Assembly (NCBI GenBank): GCA_003209195.1
Contig: QCSF01000002.1
Span: 104,225 to 168,224 of the forward strand
Length of the DNA: 64,000 nt
Direction: 5' to 3'
Origin: Pelagibacteraceae bacterium AG-470-E16
GTDB lineage: Bacteria; Pseudomonadota; Alphaproteobacteria; Pelagibacterales; Pelagibacteraceae
Part shown: piece after piece, positions 24,942 through 34,855 of the stretch
How positions within the stretch are numbered: the stretch's first letter is position 1
Layout: the number at the start of each line of letters is the position of its first letter
Made by a program: the position numbers and the translations under genes
Notes under the pieces: generated by a model
What the model saw: only the letters and a program-made list of their open reading frames with translations
Database searches by the model: none
Told to the model about the DNA's origin: nothing

Positions 24942-26698
24942 TTAATTTTTAAATTTTCTATAACTTTCTCTGGTGTATTTCTAAATACTGTTCCCGGATC
25001 TTCTAAACCTACATCGGAACAAAGAGGTTCAATACCTTTGCCCTCTCTTGGATATTTTGCAACAACAGCTTGATATTCTCGAATGTATCTAAATAAATTT
25101 TCTTTAGTCATTTCATTTAAATATCCACACTTGCCAATTTCACCTTTGGGAATGGGTGCAGAAAGATTACCACCACGTTTTTGTATCATTTTTACTTGAG
25201 ATTCCCAAACGCATTCGTCGTCAAGTAATATGTCGTGCCACAAACTCAGTTCAAATTTACTTATCAGTTTAAAAATTCTATGCATTTGTTCTGAGGTTAT
25301 CCATTTATTTACATAACTGAAGTATGCTCCCAATCCCATGCCAACTGAAACGGCATGTCCGTGTAATAATCCTGCTTTTATTTCAAAACCAGGCGACCAT
25401 GTATGTCCATAAGCATGTGGTCTGCATTGATGTGTTTCATATAGATTATCATATTCTGAAGCTACGTAACTTTTAAGTGCGAGACCTAAAATTTTGTCTG
25501 ATCCCTTATCTATTTCGTCGCCTTTAATACAATTTCGGGTTCCAAATTTTGAACTTAAAAGATCTGTACCAATTTCTTCAAGAGCATCAAAAAGTTTAAT
25601 ATCTTTTACTACAGCCATTTTTATAATTTCAGCTACCCCGTGCCTGAGCCAACCTGGCTCTAAAGTTTTATAAAAAGATTTATCTGTAATACAAAGTATT
25701 GGGGTATGATAAGCGCCAAAAAGATTTTTATATCCGTGACCATCGCAACATGTTCTTGGTGATGGACCCGCATCAATGCCAGAAACAATAGATGTGGCAA
25801 GCATTACGTAAGGAGTGTTTCTGTGATACAAAGCGCATGCAAAGCCCCCTATATCTGCTAAAACACCGCCACCCATTATTAACACAGGCTCATTTCTAGA
25901 CACGCCAAGTTGTTTAAAATCTCCCAAAATCTTTCCAACATTTTCATAAGATTTATCTATCTCCATTGCTCTATAAACTAGTTTTTCCAATTTTATATTG
26001 TGATGAGAAAAATATTTTGAAATCGTTTCACTAAAGTTTTCTTCAACATTCTGATCAACTAGACACACGCACCTTTTAAAAGATTTATAAATATCTCTTA
26101 AGATTGTATTATCGGGATCTAAAGTGTTATTTTCTACTTTTAAGGTCGTAAATGTTTTAAGACCCATCACAGCTTCTATGTGCTGATAATTTTTAGTACT
26201 ATATGTATATCCATAGCTTTCACGATAACTAGATGTTGGATACAGCGCATGAGGATTTGTCATCTCATAAATATCTTTCAAATCAGTATAATCCAATCTT
26301 GCTTTTGACTTTAATGCTAAGTCTAAAATTTTAATATCTGAAATATTAATTTTTTTTATTCGCTCAGCAAAATCTCTCCATACATTACCTTTATCTTTAT
26401 CAAAAGAGAAAATCAAATCTGATAGGTTTTGAAGAAAAAAATATGATTTATGATTTAATGCAGATTTTAAAATTTTTATGTTGGATAATCCTTTTATAGC
26501 ATCTTCCTTTTGAAACTCATTACCAATATCTTCAGAGTAGGTGTCAGTTTTTGTTATTGTTTTTAAAAAATCTTGAAAGTTTTGATCTTCTATAACTTTC
26601 ATCAAGCTCGTGTTCAGATCTTTTGTGTTTAATAAAGAATAGTCAAACTTATCTATAAAATATTTTATTTCTTGAACTACTTTTTTCACATTTCTCAC
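24938..26698 (-). CDS. Sugar-phosphate cyclase, 2-epi-5-epi-valiolone synthase-like, with extra N-terminal region
   Basis: 586 residues. From about residue 190 onward this is a dehydroquinate-synthase-fold cyclase: NAD loop GGGVLADIGGFACALYHRN (near 275), then ATSIVSGIDAGPSPRTCCDG, KNLFGAYHTPILC, the metal Glu in HGVAEIIKMAVVKD, and histidines in PHAYGHTWSP and LLHGHAVSVGMG. The GIDAGPSPRT stretch points to the EEVS-type branch (sedoheptulose 7-phosphate to a C7 cyclitol) rather than AroB. Residues 1-180 are extra relative to EEVS (about 400 residues) and I cannot assign them. Confidence 0.78.
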   Translation of the reverse strand: MRNVKKVVQEIKYFIDKFDYSLLNTKDLNTSLMKVIEDQNFQDFLKTITKTDTYSEDIGNEFQKEDAIKGLSNIKILKSALNHKSYFFLQNLSDLIFSFDKDKGNVWRDFAERIKKINISDIKILDLALKSKARLDYTDLKDIYEMTNPHALYPTSSYRESYGYTYSTKNYQHIEAVMGLKTFTTLKVENNTLDPDNTILRDIYKSFKRCVCLVDQNVEENFSETISKYFSHHNIKLEKLVYRAMEIDKSYENVGKILGDFKQLGVSRNEPVLIMGGGVLADIGGFACALYHRNTPYVMLATSIVSGIDAGPSPRTCCDGHGYKNLFGAYHTPILCITDKSFYKTLEPGWLRHGVAEIIKMAVVKDIKLFDALEEIGTDLLSSKFGTRNCIKGDEIDKGSDKILGLALKSYVASEYDNLYETHQCRPHAYGHTWSPGFEIKAGLLHGHAVSVGMGLGAYFSYVNKWITSEQMHRIFKLISKFELSLWHDILLDDECVWESQVKMIQKRGGNLSAPIPKGEIGKCGYLNEMTKENLFRYIREYQAVVAKYPREGKGIEPLCSDVGLEDPGTVFRNTPEKVIENLKIN

Positions 26699-27053
26699 GT
26701 TAGTCTTTTATAAAAATAACATATCAATTTCAAAAGAAAGATTGTCCTATTTTTTAAATTTAAACAGAGAAGAGCCTATTCTCTATGTTTTTAAAGCTTT
26801 GTTATGCTACGTAAAGAAAGTGCGTCAATTTTTTTATGATTTACTTGCAAAATTTTTTGCCTAATAACTCTATTACTCTCATATTTTAGAGTGATACGTA
26901 TAACAAAAAAACCACAAACTAATAGGATAATTACTACATAACAATCTTAATTAAACATACATTAAAATTTAATACTATTATTCTAAATCAATGTGTTAAA
27001 TACAACTTCAATTGTAAAGACTGAAACAGCAAAATTAAGAAACTTATTAACAT
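26699..27053. other. Intergenic region between the cyclase gene and tRNA-Arg
   Basis: About 355 nt, AT-rich. I see no ORF worth calling. A small hairpin, AGAGAA (26766-26771) with TTCTCT (26779-26784), lies upstream of the cyclase gene on its side. The remainder presumably holds the cyclase promoter, but no clear -35/-10 pair stood out. Confidence 0.4.
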
Positions 27054-27130
27054 TGGCGCGCCCGGGAAGATTCGAACTCCCAACCTTCTGATCCGTAGTC
27101 AGACGATCTATCCAGTTGATCTACGGGCGC
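27054..27130 (-). tRNA. tRNA-Arg (anticodon ACG)
   Basis: Complete cloverleaf on the minus strand with encoded CCA. Acceptor arms GCGCCCG and CGGGCGC pair fully, discriminator G, D-stem GATC/GATC, anticodon stem TCTGA/TCAGA around the loop CTACGGA (anticodon ACG, read as ICG), T-arm GGGAG-TTCGAAT-CTTCC. It decodes CGN codons. A degraded partial copy lies at 34856-34900. Confidence 0.95.
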
Positions 27131-27457
27131 GTCTCGCTAAATCAAAAGGTAACACAAGTAAATCAATCTTTCTACGCCGAAATGGTTACGCATGGATCCT
27201 ATCAACATCGACGATTTAGGACAAAAATCAAGGTCGTAAGTAGGTCTAAACGATTTAGTTTTAACTGTTTAACATGAAAATTATTCAGAAAATTTAAATC
27301 AAAAATGTCGGTTTATTCAACGAAAGCTAATTAATTATGAAAAAATATACCAAAAGCAATATTGCAGAACAACGTAGTTTAGACAGATACGTAATTTATC
27401 CTAGTTTACATTCGTGTTTAATCTTAATTGTTAGAAAACAACAGGTCGAAAAAAATT
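27131..27457. other. Intergenic region upstream of tRNA-Arg
   Basis: About 327 nt of noncoding-looking sequence with somewhat higher GC than its surroundings in the first 110 nt. It must hold the tRNA promoter. A 43-codon plus-strand ORF (27337-27468) overlaps the next gene and has no recognisable content. It is the inner left edge of the proposed tRNA-flanked cluster. Confidence 0.4.
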
Positions 27458-28768
27458 TCAAAATTTAATTTTGTTATTATTTTTTATATTTTTTTGTATA
27501 TTAACTTCTGGATTCATTAAATTTAATAAACCATTATAATTATTGAATTGAATATTCTCAATCTCAACTCTAAAGACTAAAGTATATTTTGTGGAAAAAA
27601 TTTTTTCATAACAACCTGTCCTTAAATTAAAAAAATAATTTTGATTTTTTGTATCAATTACATTAAAACTTTCGTTTTTGTTAATACTTTTTTGCTTACT
27701 ATACTCCTTTAAAACTTTATTTTCAGCAGCTAGGCAAGTTTCAAGATTTTTAAAAATACTGCTGCCTTCTGCTAAAATACCCACTATAGGCTCAAAAGAA
27801 TTTTTTTTATTAATTAATTTATAAGTATATAAATAATATTTATTAAAAAAATTATTTTTATTTTTAACATTAAATTCATATTGAAATTTTGAAACCTTCA
27901 ACCTATCAAACTTTTCATAGTAAAAATCAACTGTAGGATCATATGTACTTTTATCTAAAATTAAATCTTTATAATTATTAATGTTATCTAAAAGTTTAAT
28001 ATTAAAAATCATCGATTGATTATTTAATTTATCTTTATATTTCTTTTGAGCGATTAAATTTTTGATTTTTTTATTCTGGAGATTTACGTTTTTTATAGAT
28101 TTGTTTAAGATATCTAATACAGTTTCATTATATGATATTAATAATTGTGATGATTTTTTTAAATTGTTATTATGATTTTCGTTTAGTGAATAATTTATCA
28201 AAAGTCTAAAATTTGAAAATTCTTTTTGAATTAAGTTCAAATTTTTTTTTGTATCCACAAACAGTTTTTTACAAAAACTGTATTTTGATTTAATTTTTTT
28301 TTTTATTTCTTTATTGCTTATTTTTTTATTATCAATTTCTTTACATAACGAAGATATAATTAAAAAATTTTTTTCAAAAGAATTTAAAAATCTATTTGTA
28401 TTTTTGATTGCCTGGGAAGTGCTTTGTTTTTGATCAAAATATATTTTTTTATAGTTTTGATACTGCTCCCAAGAAAATTGCTTTCCAAACATTCCTTGTT
28501 TTTCCCCAGTAGCTTTTTGCAAATTAGAGACTATAGTATTATATTGCTTAATAAGACTTCCCCCGCATCTTGTAGCAATGCATGTCGAAAAAGCGTTTTC
28601 ATTATCTCTTCTAAAAATATTCTCGTATTTTTCAAATCCACGACGATTCCAAACATCATAAATAATATTAAAATCTTTTTTTATAGTTTTAATTTGCCTG
28701 ACAATTTCAATTGAATTTGCATTGCTTGAGATAATAAAGATTAAAAAAAATAATTTAATTAGTCTCAT
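27458..28768 (-). CDS. Exported protein of unknown function
   Basis: 436 residues; signal peptide at 1-19 (MRLIKLFFLIFIISSNANS). The mature part is lysine/asparagine rich, mainly predicted helical with heptad-like stretches at about 130-260, and contains scattered cysteines (CIATRCGG, SLCKE, FCKK, ETCLAAE, TGCYE) that could form disulfides in the periplasm. I recognise no family. The stop of the DUF805 gene overlaps its start by 4 nt. It is the first gene inside the proposed tRNA-flanked cluster. Confidence 0.7.
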   Translation of the reverse strand: MRLIKLFFLIFIISSNANSIEIVRQIKTIKKDFNIIYDVWNRRGFEKYENIFRRDNENAFSTCIATRCGGSLIKQYNTIVSNLQKATGEKQGMFGKQFSWEQYQNYKKIYFDQKQSTSQAIKNTNRFLNSFEKNFLIISSLCKEIDNKKISNKEIKKKIKSKYSFCKKLFVDTKKNLNLIQKEFSNFRLLINYSLNENHNNNLKKSSQLLISYNETVLDILNKSIKNVNLQNKKIKNLIAQKKYKDKLNNQSMIFNIKLLDNINNYKDLILDKSTYDPTVDFYYEKFDRLKVSKFQYEFNVKNKNNFFNKYYLYTYKLINKKNSFEPIVGILAEGSSIFKNLETCLAAENKVLKEYSKQKSINKNESFNVIDTKNQNYFFNLRTGCYEKIFSTKYTLVFRVEIENIQFNNYNGLLNLMNPEVNIQKNIKNNNKIKF

Positions 28769-29145
28769 TTTGTAAAATCAGTAAGTAACTTTGGGATAGC
28801 TCCATATTTATTTTTTCTTGGATCACTCATTGTACAGTACCATATTAATAGCGGTATTAAGCCAATAATTGTAAATGATAATAAAAGCCACCACCCACTT
28901 TTACCGACATCATGCAATCTCCTTATTGCAATAGATAATTGAGGTATTAAAGTAAGAATTAAAAATATTTTTCCGGTAGTTCCTAGTTCTTCAGAGTGAT
29001 ATCCTATAATATATGTGTCAATGAAAGTAGTTATTGAACTCATAATAATAACAAAAAGAAAAAAATACCAAAATTCTGATCTGCTTGATCTTCCGGAAAG
29101 TTTAAAATAATTAATAAACGCTTTTTTTATTGCAAAAATAATCAT
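28765..29145 (-). CDS. DUF805 family membrane protein
   Basis: 126 residues with four hydrophobic segments. The family pattern is clear: YFKLSGRSSRSEFWYFFLF at the start, LIPQLSIAIRRLHDVGKSGWW in the middle and a short polar tail. DUF805 proteins are small inner-membrane proteins of unknown function, in some cases phage or stress linked. It is divergent from the next gene with only 21 nt between the start codons, and coupled to the exported gene downstream. Confidence 0.88.
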   Translation of the reverse strand: MIIFAIKKAFINYFKLSGRSSRSEFWYFFLFVIIMSSITTFIDTYIIGYHSEELGTTGKIFLILTLIPQLSIAIRRLHDVGKSGWWLLLSFTIIGLIPLLIWYCTMSDPRKNKYGAIPKLLTDFTK

Positions 29146-29166
29146 AATTGTTAATTCATTAATATA

Positions 29167-29472
29167 ATGGCTTTTGCATTAGTAACATTTGAAAATAAAA
29201 AAACCAACCAAGTTAAAATGGTTCCAGTAGGTTTTTCATGGACAAACTTATTTTTTGGTTTTTTTGTACCACTCATTAGAGGAGATTGGAAATGGGCAGC
29301 AATTTTTTTTGCAATTGGCTGGATTACACTTGGTTTTGGTAGTCTTATCACATGCTTTTTTTATAATAAATTGTACGCAGGAGATTTGCTTAATAACAGT
29401 TTTAAAATTAAATCTTTAAATGGAGCCGATAAGGATCTTATAAAAGCTAAATTAGGTATTGCAAAAATTTGA
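29167..29472 (+). CDS. DUF2628-like small membrane protein
   Basis: 101 residues. Charged N-terminus (FENKKTNQVKMVPVG), then FSWTNLFFGFFVPLIRGDWKW and a second hydrophobic segment AIFFAIGWITLGFGSLITCFF, as in DUF2628/HrgC-like proteins. The C-terminus is polar. Function unknown. It begins a plus-strand run (DUF2628-like, EI24-like, TM2, propeller sensor) with short spacers, so these small membrane proteins are probably coexpressed. Confidence 0.75.
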   Translation: MAFALVTFENKKTNQVKMVPVGFSWTNLFFGFFVPLIRGDWKWAAIFFAIGWITLGFGSLITCFFYNKLYAGDLLNNSFKIKSLNGADKDLIKAKLGIAKI

Positions 29473-29478
29473 ATAATT

Positions 29479-30225
29479 TTGTTTCAATTTATTAAAGATA
29501 CACTCCCAAAAACCATAATTGATCTTGAAAATCCAAAAGTTTTTAAAATAATTCTTATTTCATCAATAATTACATTAATTTCTGGTATTTTAATTTTTTT
29601 TTTATTTTACTATTTCTTGTTTACATCGTTATTTAGTTTAACTGATCCAAATCAATTTAGGGAGGGTGGTATTATTCAATATATTTTAAGTCTTAAAATT
29701 TTTGCGATTTTACTAGGTATCGTTCAATTTTTTGCATCCTGGATAATATTTGCACTTATTTTAGTTCCTCTTGGATCGATTATCTCTGGAATATATTCAG
29801 AAAAAATTTTTTTTTCTATTAATGACATTCATAAATATAAATGGAATAAAAAATTAAAACAAAATTCATTTCTCTTAAGTATTCAGTATGGTTGTGTTTC
29901 TGCATCAAAAGGGTTCCTGATAAATGTATTAATACTTCCTTTATATATTTTTCTACCAGTTGCAAATATTTTTATATTTATAGCTATAAATGCTTTTATT
30001 GTGGGTCGAGAGTATTGTGGAAATTTTTTAGTCCAATTTTTAAATAAAGAAAAAATGAAAAGATTTTTTATATTTTCAGATACTGAGCTTTATATTGTTG
30101 GATTAATTATAAGTTTATTATATACAATTCCTATTGCTAATTTTTTTGCTCCAAGTATTGGAAATATACTAATTTCACACTTGATTTTAAAGTCAAAAAA
30201 AAATATAATTTCTTTAAAAGGTTAA
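29479..30225 (+). CDS. EI24/CysZ-like membrane protein
   Basis: 248 residues from a TTG start 6 nt after the previous stop. About five hydrophobic segments; the pattern [21 protein letters not shown], a late hydrophobic segment and [20 protein letters not shown] is typical of EI24-domain proteins, which include the sulfate permease CysZ. No sulfur genes are adjacent, so a sulfate role is not supported. The TTG start is inferred from the open frame and spacing; no ATG lies near the N-terminus. Confidence 0.75.
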   Translation: MFQFIKDTLPKTIIDLENPKVFKIILISSIITLISGILIFFLFYYFLFTSLFSLTDPNQFREGGIIQYILSLKIFAILLGIVQFFASWIIFALILVPLGSIISGIYSEKIFFSINDIHKYKWNKKLKQNSFLLSIQYGCVSASKGFLINVLILPLYIFLPVANIFIFIAINAFIVGREYCGNFLVQFLNKEKMKRFFIFSDTELYIVGLIISLLYTIPIANFFAPSIGNILISHLILKSKKNIISLKG

Positions 30226-30227
30226 AA

Positions 30228-30428
30228 ATGAACAAATCAAAAATTGCAGCAATTTTACTTTGTTTATTCTTGGGAGCCCTAGGTGTTCATAGATTTTATG
30301 TTGGAAAAATTGGAACTGGAGTAATACAACTTCTTACTCTTGGAGGTTTAGGTATTTGGGCTTTGATCGATTTAATTATGATAATAACAGGTAGCTTCAC
30401 CGATGCTCAAGGTGGAAAACTTAAATAA
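30228..30428 (+). CDS. TM2 domain protein
   Basis: 66 residues: [31 protein letters not shown], then a second membrane segment around [17 protein letters not shown] and a short polar end. This is a complete, isolated TM2 domain (two helices joined by the HRFYVGK turn). Such proteins have no agreed function. It starts 2 nt after the EI24-like stop, and its last 26 nt overlap the next gene. Confidence 0.9.
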   Translation: MNKSKIAAILLCLFLGALGVHRFYVGKIGTGVIQLLTLGGLGIWALIDLIMIITGSFTDAQGGKLK

Positions 30429-32985
30429 ACTTTTATTTTTTTTTTTCCTTTTTTTACTATTTGAAGTGTCAGCTTTTTCTAAGCCATTACCACAAATAGT
30501 AAATTATTCTCCTTCAGAATATGGTGCCTTAACTCAAAATTGGGGTGTTACAGAAGATAAAGATGGAAGGATATATTTTGCTAATAATAATGGTGTTTTA
30601 ATTTACGATGGTTCTAATTGGAAATTAATTAGTTTGCCCGATTTTAAAAGCGCTAGATCAATATCCTCTGATCCTAGTGGTAATGTAATTGTCGGTAGCA
30701 GAGGCTCTTTTGGCTTTATCAAAAATAACAATATTGGTGAACCAAAGTTTGTTAGTTTAAGCAAAAATATCCCAAAATATAGATCAAATTCAGCTATTTA
30801 TGAAACTCATATAATAGAAAATGGATCGTTATTTTTTAGAACATTTACAAAATTATTTTTAGTAAAAAACAATGTTGTCACAGTAATCAATAATCCTTTT
30901 AAAAAAAGATTTAGTAGATCTTTTTATGTTAATAAAAAAATATATATATTTGTAGAAGAAAAGGGTTTGTACCACTTAGAATTAAATACAAAAAAATTCA
31001 ATTTCATCACTGATACAAAATTTTTTAATACTAAGTCAAAAATAATTAATGGATTTGAAAAAATAGAAAATCAAAAAATTTATTTGACTAGACGAGCTGG
31101 AATATTTTTATCGGATAGCAATGGTATAAAAAAAATAGAATATAAAAATCCAAAAATTAATAATACTACTATATACAGAACAATAAAATTGAAAAACTCT
31201 AATTTAGCTTTAGCTACATATGATGGCATTTTTATATTAGATAAAAACCTAAAAATTATTAATCATATTGACTCAAAAAAAGGTTTGAGAACTAATAATG
31301 TAAGATCTCTATATGAAGATAGCTCTGGAAATTTATGGGCAGGATTAAATGACGGTATATCTAAAATTTTATTAAGTTCGCAATTTAGATTTTATCCAAA
31401 AATTTTATCAAAAACAGGGGGTAATGTTTACGATTTAGATTTTTTTAATAATGAATTTTATATTTCTTCATCGACAGGTCTGAGAAAGCTTGTAAAAAAT
31501 CAATTAACTCTTGAAGATCACTTTGAACCTGTGGCAATAAATTTTGTTAAAAGTCAGACTTGGGCTTTGTTGCCGCTAAAAAAAAATATGATCATTGGAC
31601 ATTTAGGTGGCTTAGGTTTTATTGACAAAAAGGAAAACTATTCACAAATTTTTCCAAAAAAAATTACAGGTTCCGTATATTCATTAAAAAAATCAAAAAT
31701 TTTTGAAAATAAGTTTTATGTTGGATCAAAAAAAGGTTTGTTTATTCTTGATATAGAAAATTTAAAAAATTTTATAAAAATTCCAGAGATAAATAATTCT
31801 GTATGGAGAATAGTCGAAATAGCAGATAAAAAAAATATTTGGGTTTTTAATGAAGCTAAAGGTATATACAAAATTCATGTAAATGATTTAAAAAACATTG
31901 CTGTCACTAAATATACAAAAAAAGATGGCTTACCTTTTAATAATAAACTTTATATTGTTCGTTATAAAAAAAATTTGATTGTAGGCTCAAAAAAAGGAGT
32001 ATACCAATTTAATTACCAAAATAATAAATTTGAAAAAAGCAAAGTATTTACTGACCAGAATTTAGATAGTAAACCTGAACAGCTTATAAGAATGATTGAA
32101 ATTAATAATCAAAATATCTTTCATACTGTTCACTATAAAAATTTTAAAAGAATACAAAAATTTTACTCCATTCAAAATGATAAGCTAGAAAACTTTCCAA
32201 TACCAGAAGTTTCAAATAACATATTTGTTAAATATCATTATTTTAAAAATGATAAGATATATTTTACGAGTAATGAAGGAGTGGGTATTTTTAACTACAA
32301 TAACATTACAAATAAAAATAATAGTAAAATAATTTTTTCAAAAATTCTTAATAATGAAAAACCTTTTTATTATGGAGGAAATAATGTATCGTTTGATAAA
32401 GATAATTTTAAAATAAGAAATAAGTTCAACTACAATGAAAATAATTTTCATTTTTATGTAAGTGCAACAGATTATTTGGATGAGAAAAATAACCTATTTA
32501 ACGGATATTTAATTAAAAATAAAAAAAATTTAAATCAACAGTTTACAAAAGATAAAAAATTTTCATTTAGCAATCTTACTCCTGGCAAATATAATCTTTT
32601 GATAGAGGCAAAGAATGCTAGAAATCAGATGTTAGAGCCACTTAAATTTAATTTTTTTATTAAAAAACCATGGTGGCAAACTATTTATTTTTATATCGGT
32701 GAGATTATTTTTTTTATGATTTTACTATTTATAACTATTTTATCGAAGCAAAATAATGCATCCCAAAAATATGCAACTGCCTTAACATTTATTATGATTT
32801 TAATTTTGTTTGAGTATGTAAATTTCGTACTTGATCCTTTATTTTATAATTTAACTGGTGGTGTGCCTATCTTTAATATATTAAGTAAAGTGTTATTAGG
32901 AGTGCTCTTAAAACCAATTGAAAATTTAGCGGAAAAATTATTAGATTTATCGTCACAATACTTGGTTAAAAAAAAAACTAGTTAA
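30403..32985 (+). CDS. Beta-propeller sensor protein with Y_Y_Y-like domain and membrane C-terminus, no output domain
   Basis: 860 residues. N-terminal signal or membrane segment (about 10-25), then a long propeller region with repeats of the two-component-regulator-propeller type ([44 protein letters not shown]). A Y_Y_Y-like domain ([18 protein letters not shown]) precedes two or three membrane helices (about 755-860). Related hybrid sensors continue into a histidine kinase or HTH; here the chain stops after the helices. Ligand and partner are unknown. The ATG at 30403 overlaps the TM2 gene. Confidence 0.78.
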   Translation: MLKVENLNKLLFFFFLFLLFEVSAFSKPLPQIVNYSPSEYGALTQNWGVTEDKDGRIYFANNNGVLIYDGSNWKLISLPDFKSARSISSDPSGNVIVGSRGSFGFIKNNNIGEPKFVSLSKNIPKYRSNSAIYETHIIENGSLFFRTFTKLFLVKNNVVTVINNPFKKRFSRSFYVNKKIYIFVEEKGLYHLELNTKKFNFITDTKFFNTKSKIINGFEKIENQKIYLTRRAGIFLSDSNGIKKIEYKNPKINNTTIYRTIKLKNSNLALATYDGIFILDKNLKIINHIDSKKGLRTNNVRSLYEDSSGNLWAGLNDGISKILLSSQFRFYPKILSKTGGNVYDLDFFNNEFYISSSTGLRKLVKNQLTLEDHFEPVAINFVKSQTWALLPLKKNMIIGHLGGLGFIDKKENYSQIFPKKITGSVYSLKKSKIFENKFYVGSKKGLFILDIENLKNFIKIPEINNSVWRIVEIADKKNIWVFNEAKGIYKIHVNDLKNIAVTKYTKKDGLPFNNKLYIVRYKKNLIVGSKKGVYQFNYQNNKFEKSKVFTDQNLDSKPEQLIRMIEINNQNIFHTVHYKNFKRIQKFYSIQNDKLENFPIPEVSNNIFVKYHYFKNDKIYFTSNEGVGIFNYNNITNKNNSKIIFSKILNNEKPFYYGGNNVSFDKDNFKIRNKFNYNENNFHFYVSATDYLDEKNNLFNGYLIKNKKNLNQQFTKDKKFSFSNLTPGKYNLLIEAKNARNQMLEPLKFNFFIKKPWWQTIYFYIGEIIFFMILLFITILSKQNNASQKYATALTFIMILILFEYVNFVLDPLFYNLTGGVPIFNILSKVLLGVLLKPIENLAEKLLDLSSQYLVKKKTS

Positions 32986-33433
32986 TAGAAATTTTTAGAT
33001 TTTTAATTTTTTCTTCTAGGAGAGATATTGCCTTATGTATATCATCCTTTTCTTTTTTGCTTAATGATGAACCTGAATCACCTTTTGGATCTAAAGCAAT
33101 TTCTGTTAAATCCATTACATCTCCAATTCTGCCACCTACATTCATTAGAACTGAGCTAATATTATGGAAATAATTAGACTTGTTTATAATACTATATAAG
33201 TGAGTATTTATTACATCAAATAATGGTGTACCTTTAGATTTTTTTAATAAAATTTCATCTAATATAAGGGCGTCATTAACAGATATGTTATGATACTTGT
33301 CGTCTGGATCACTACATTTTAAAAAGTGTGATTTACTTTTATGCGTGGCATCTTTTATCTCATCATCCGTAAGATTCTTTAACGCGTTCTGAAGCGCAAA
33401 TTCTAATGAATTTGCTTTTCTAAGCTTTGTCAT
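32978..33433 (-). CDS. Small cytoplasmic protein, possible regulator
   Basis: 151 residues, no signal. The first 75 (NALKNLTDDEIKDATHKSKSHFLKCSDPDD, then ISVNDALILDEILLKK) recall alphaproteobacterial regulator-like proteins in which a helix-turn-helix is followed by SDPDDP and ADALALD motifs; the resemblance is from memory and weak. The C-terminus is a charged helix. It converges on the propeller sensor with an 8-nt overlap and is the only minus-strand gene in this part of the cluster. Confidence 0.6.
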   Translation of the reverse strand: MTKLRKANSLEFALQNALKNLTDDEIKDATHKSKSHFLKCSDPDDKYHNISVNDALILDEILLKKSKGTPLFDVINTHLYSIINKSNYFHNISSVLMNVGGRIGDVMDLTEIALDPKGDSGSSLSKKEKDDIHKAISLLEEKIKNLKISIN

Positions 33434-33518
33434 TAAAATAATATTATATCATTATTAGTGAAAAAATTAATAACTTATTTCACTTTGATTTATGTAATTC
33501 CAATACTAAATTCTTTCT

Positions 33519-33809
33519 ATGATTAAGATGATTAGAACAATTATTTTAATGTACATGCTTTATTGTACTTTTTTTGTAAGCCTTGGTTATGCGAGAAGTA
33601 CTGAGTATGGCAAGCAGGTAATTACTCACGTCGTTAGTGAGGATTGTAGAAAAAATAAAAAATGCATCAATTCAATCCTGAAGTCAGAGTTAAAATATTC
33701 AACACAGGTCTTTTTTTTAGGAATAATTGATACATTTGAGGATCTTTTACCTGATATTTTAAATAACATGAAACTAAATATCGAGAAAGATTTAAAGGTA
33801 AAGTTATGA
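33519..33809 (+). CDS. Small exported protein of unknown function
   Basis: 96 residues with a signal peptide at about 1-25 (ending GYARS). The mature part has a short cysteine pair (DCRKNKKC) and an amphipathic second half. I do not recognise it. It opens a four-gene run of small exported proteins; its stop overlaps the next start by 4 nt (ATGA). Confidence 0.6.
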   Translation: MIKMIRTIILMYMLYCTFFVSLGYARSTEYGKQVITHVVSEDCRKNKKCINSILKSELKYSTQVFFLGIIDTFEDLLPDILNNMKLNIEKDLKVKL

Positions 33810-34060
33810 AAAGAATATTCATAATAATTTTTACTACATCATTATTTTTTTTTAATTCTGTGCAAGCAAGAACGGTGTGTCATTACAAAATTACAACTAT
33901 AACAGAAAATAATCAAATTAAAGGGCATCGTGAAGAAAAAAACTGTGAGGAAACAAAAATTACTGGTAATAAAATTGGCTTTATTGAGTCTTTTATTTCT
34001 AGTCCTCAATACGAAACAACTTTAGTTTTTATTTTAGGCATTGTCCTAGAGGCAATGTAG
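33806..34060 (+). CDS. Small exported protein of unknown function
   Basis: 84 residues; signal peptide 1-21 (ending VQARTVC), a short polar part with two cysteines (C25, and one in KNCEE), and a hydrophobic C-terminal segment (TTLVFILGIVLEAM). The layout resembles a periplasmic peptide with a C-terminal anchor. It is coupled to the preceding gene. No family recognised. Confidence 0.55.
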   Translation: MKRIFIIIFTTSLFFFNSVQARTVCHYKITTITENNQIKGHREEKNCEETKITGNKIGFIESFISSPQYETTLVFILGIVLEAM

Positions 34061-34072
34061 AAAGGAAATATA

Positions 34073-34510
34073 ATGAGATATATATCAATAGCTGCAATAT
34101 TATTTATGACAGCATGTTCTAAAAACTTTGTAGAAAAAAAAACAGTAATTAATAGTGGTACAGATTTATTAAAATTAAATGCTGAAATCTGTAATAAATA
34201 CAAAAGTAACAAATTAAATACTTTTGGGTGCGGCTCTGCAATAAGTTCTAACTTGGAAGTATCACGAACAAAAGCACTTTTGAATGCCAAGGTGAATGTT
34301 GCTGATATTGTCGGTTCATCTATATTAAAAAGTGAAAAACAATCTAGATCTGAGACTAACAAGGGCATTAAAAGTACTTATAAAACTACAGAAGAAAATA
34401 AAATATTAGAAACTTCGTTACATAACTATCAAGTAGTTTTTACGAAAACATTTAAGCAAGGTAATCAATTTAGAACATATACGGTAATAAAATATGAAAC
34501 TCAAAGTTAA
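34073..34510 (+). CDS. Lipoprotein, LPP20-like
   Basis: 145 residues. The N-terminus has a lipobox-type cleavage site (LFMTACSK, Cys15). The mature part shows the pattern CGSAISSNLEVSRTKALLNAKVNVADIVGS, in which alternating alanines after a short glycine-containing stretch recall LPP20-family lipoproteins, followed by a beta-rich end with EENKILETSLHNYQVV. Probably attached to the inner leaflet of the outer membrane. It lies between two other small exported proteins. Confidence 0.65.
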   Translation: MRYISIAAILFMTACSKNFVEKKTVINSGTDLLKLNAEICNKYKSNKLNTFGCGSAISSNLEVSRTKALLNAKVNVADIVGSSILKSEKQSRSETNKGIKSTYKTTEENKILETSLHNYQVVFTKTFKQGNQFRTYTVIKYETQS

Positions 34511-34742
34511 AAATCTAATTTTATACTTAGTAATTCTAAGTTTTTTAAGTACATCCGTTAAAGCTGAAAATAAAAATATAATTAGCAATATAAGTAATAA
34601 AGCTAAAATTTATACTAATGTAGTTTTTAATTGGGTATCAAGTGGGTGGTCAGACACCGTTCAGTATCAAAAAACCCAATGGAAAGAAGGCAAAGAACAG
34701 ATAAAAAGAAATAAAAAGCAAATATTGAAGTTAATAAAATAA
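34494..34742 (+). CDS. Small exported basic protein
   Basis: 82 residues; signal peptide about 1-24 (ending SVKAENK), then a short mature region with SSGWSDTVQYQKTQW and a very basic end (KEGKEQIKRNKKQILKLIK). It overlaps the lipoprotein gene by 17 nt. No family recognised. It is the last gene before the degraded tRNA copy. Confidence 0.55.
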   Translation: MKLKVKNLILYLVILSFLSTSVKAENKNIISNISNKAKIYTNVVFNWVSSGWSDTVQYQKTQWKEGKEQIKRNKKQILKLIK

Positions 34743-34855
34743 ATTTTTATTTTAAAATGCAGGTCAAATCTAGGTCGAGATGTAAATATGATTTACAGAA
34801 AATCTATCAACCCCTTAAACTAAGGATAATAGAAAGATAATTTTTTTATACGTTA

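Noticed and set aside
24938..26698. 3-dehydroquinate synthase (AroB)
   Set aside because: The GIDAGPSPRT region and extra N-terminus differ from AroB, and no shikimate gene is adjacent.
27337..27468. 43-codon plus-strand ORF next to tRNA-Arg
   Set aside because: It overlaps the convergent exported gene, has no ribosome site and no recognisable features.
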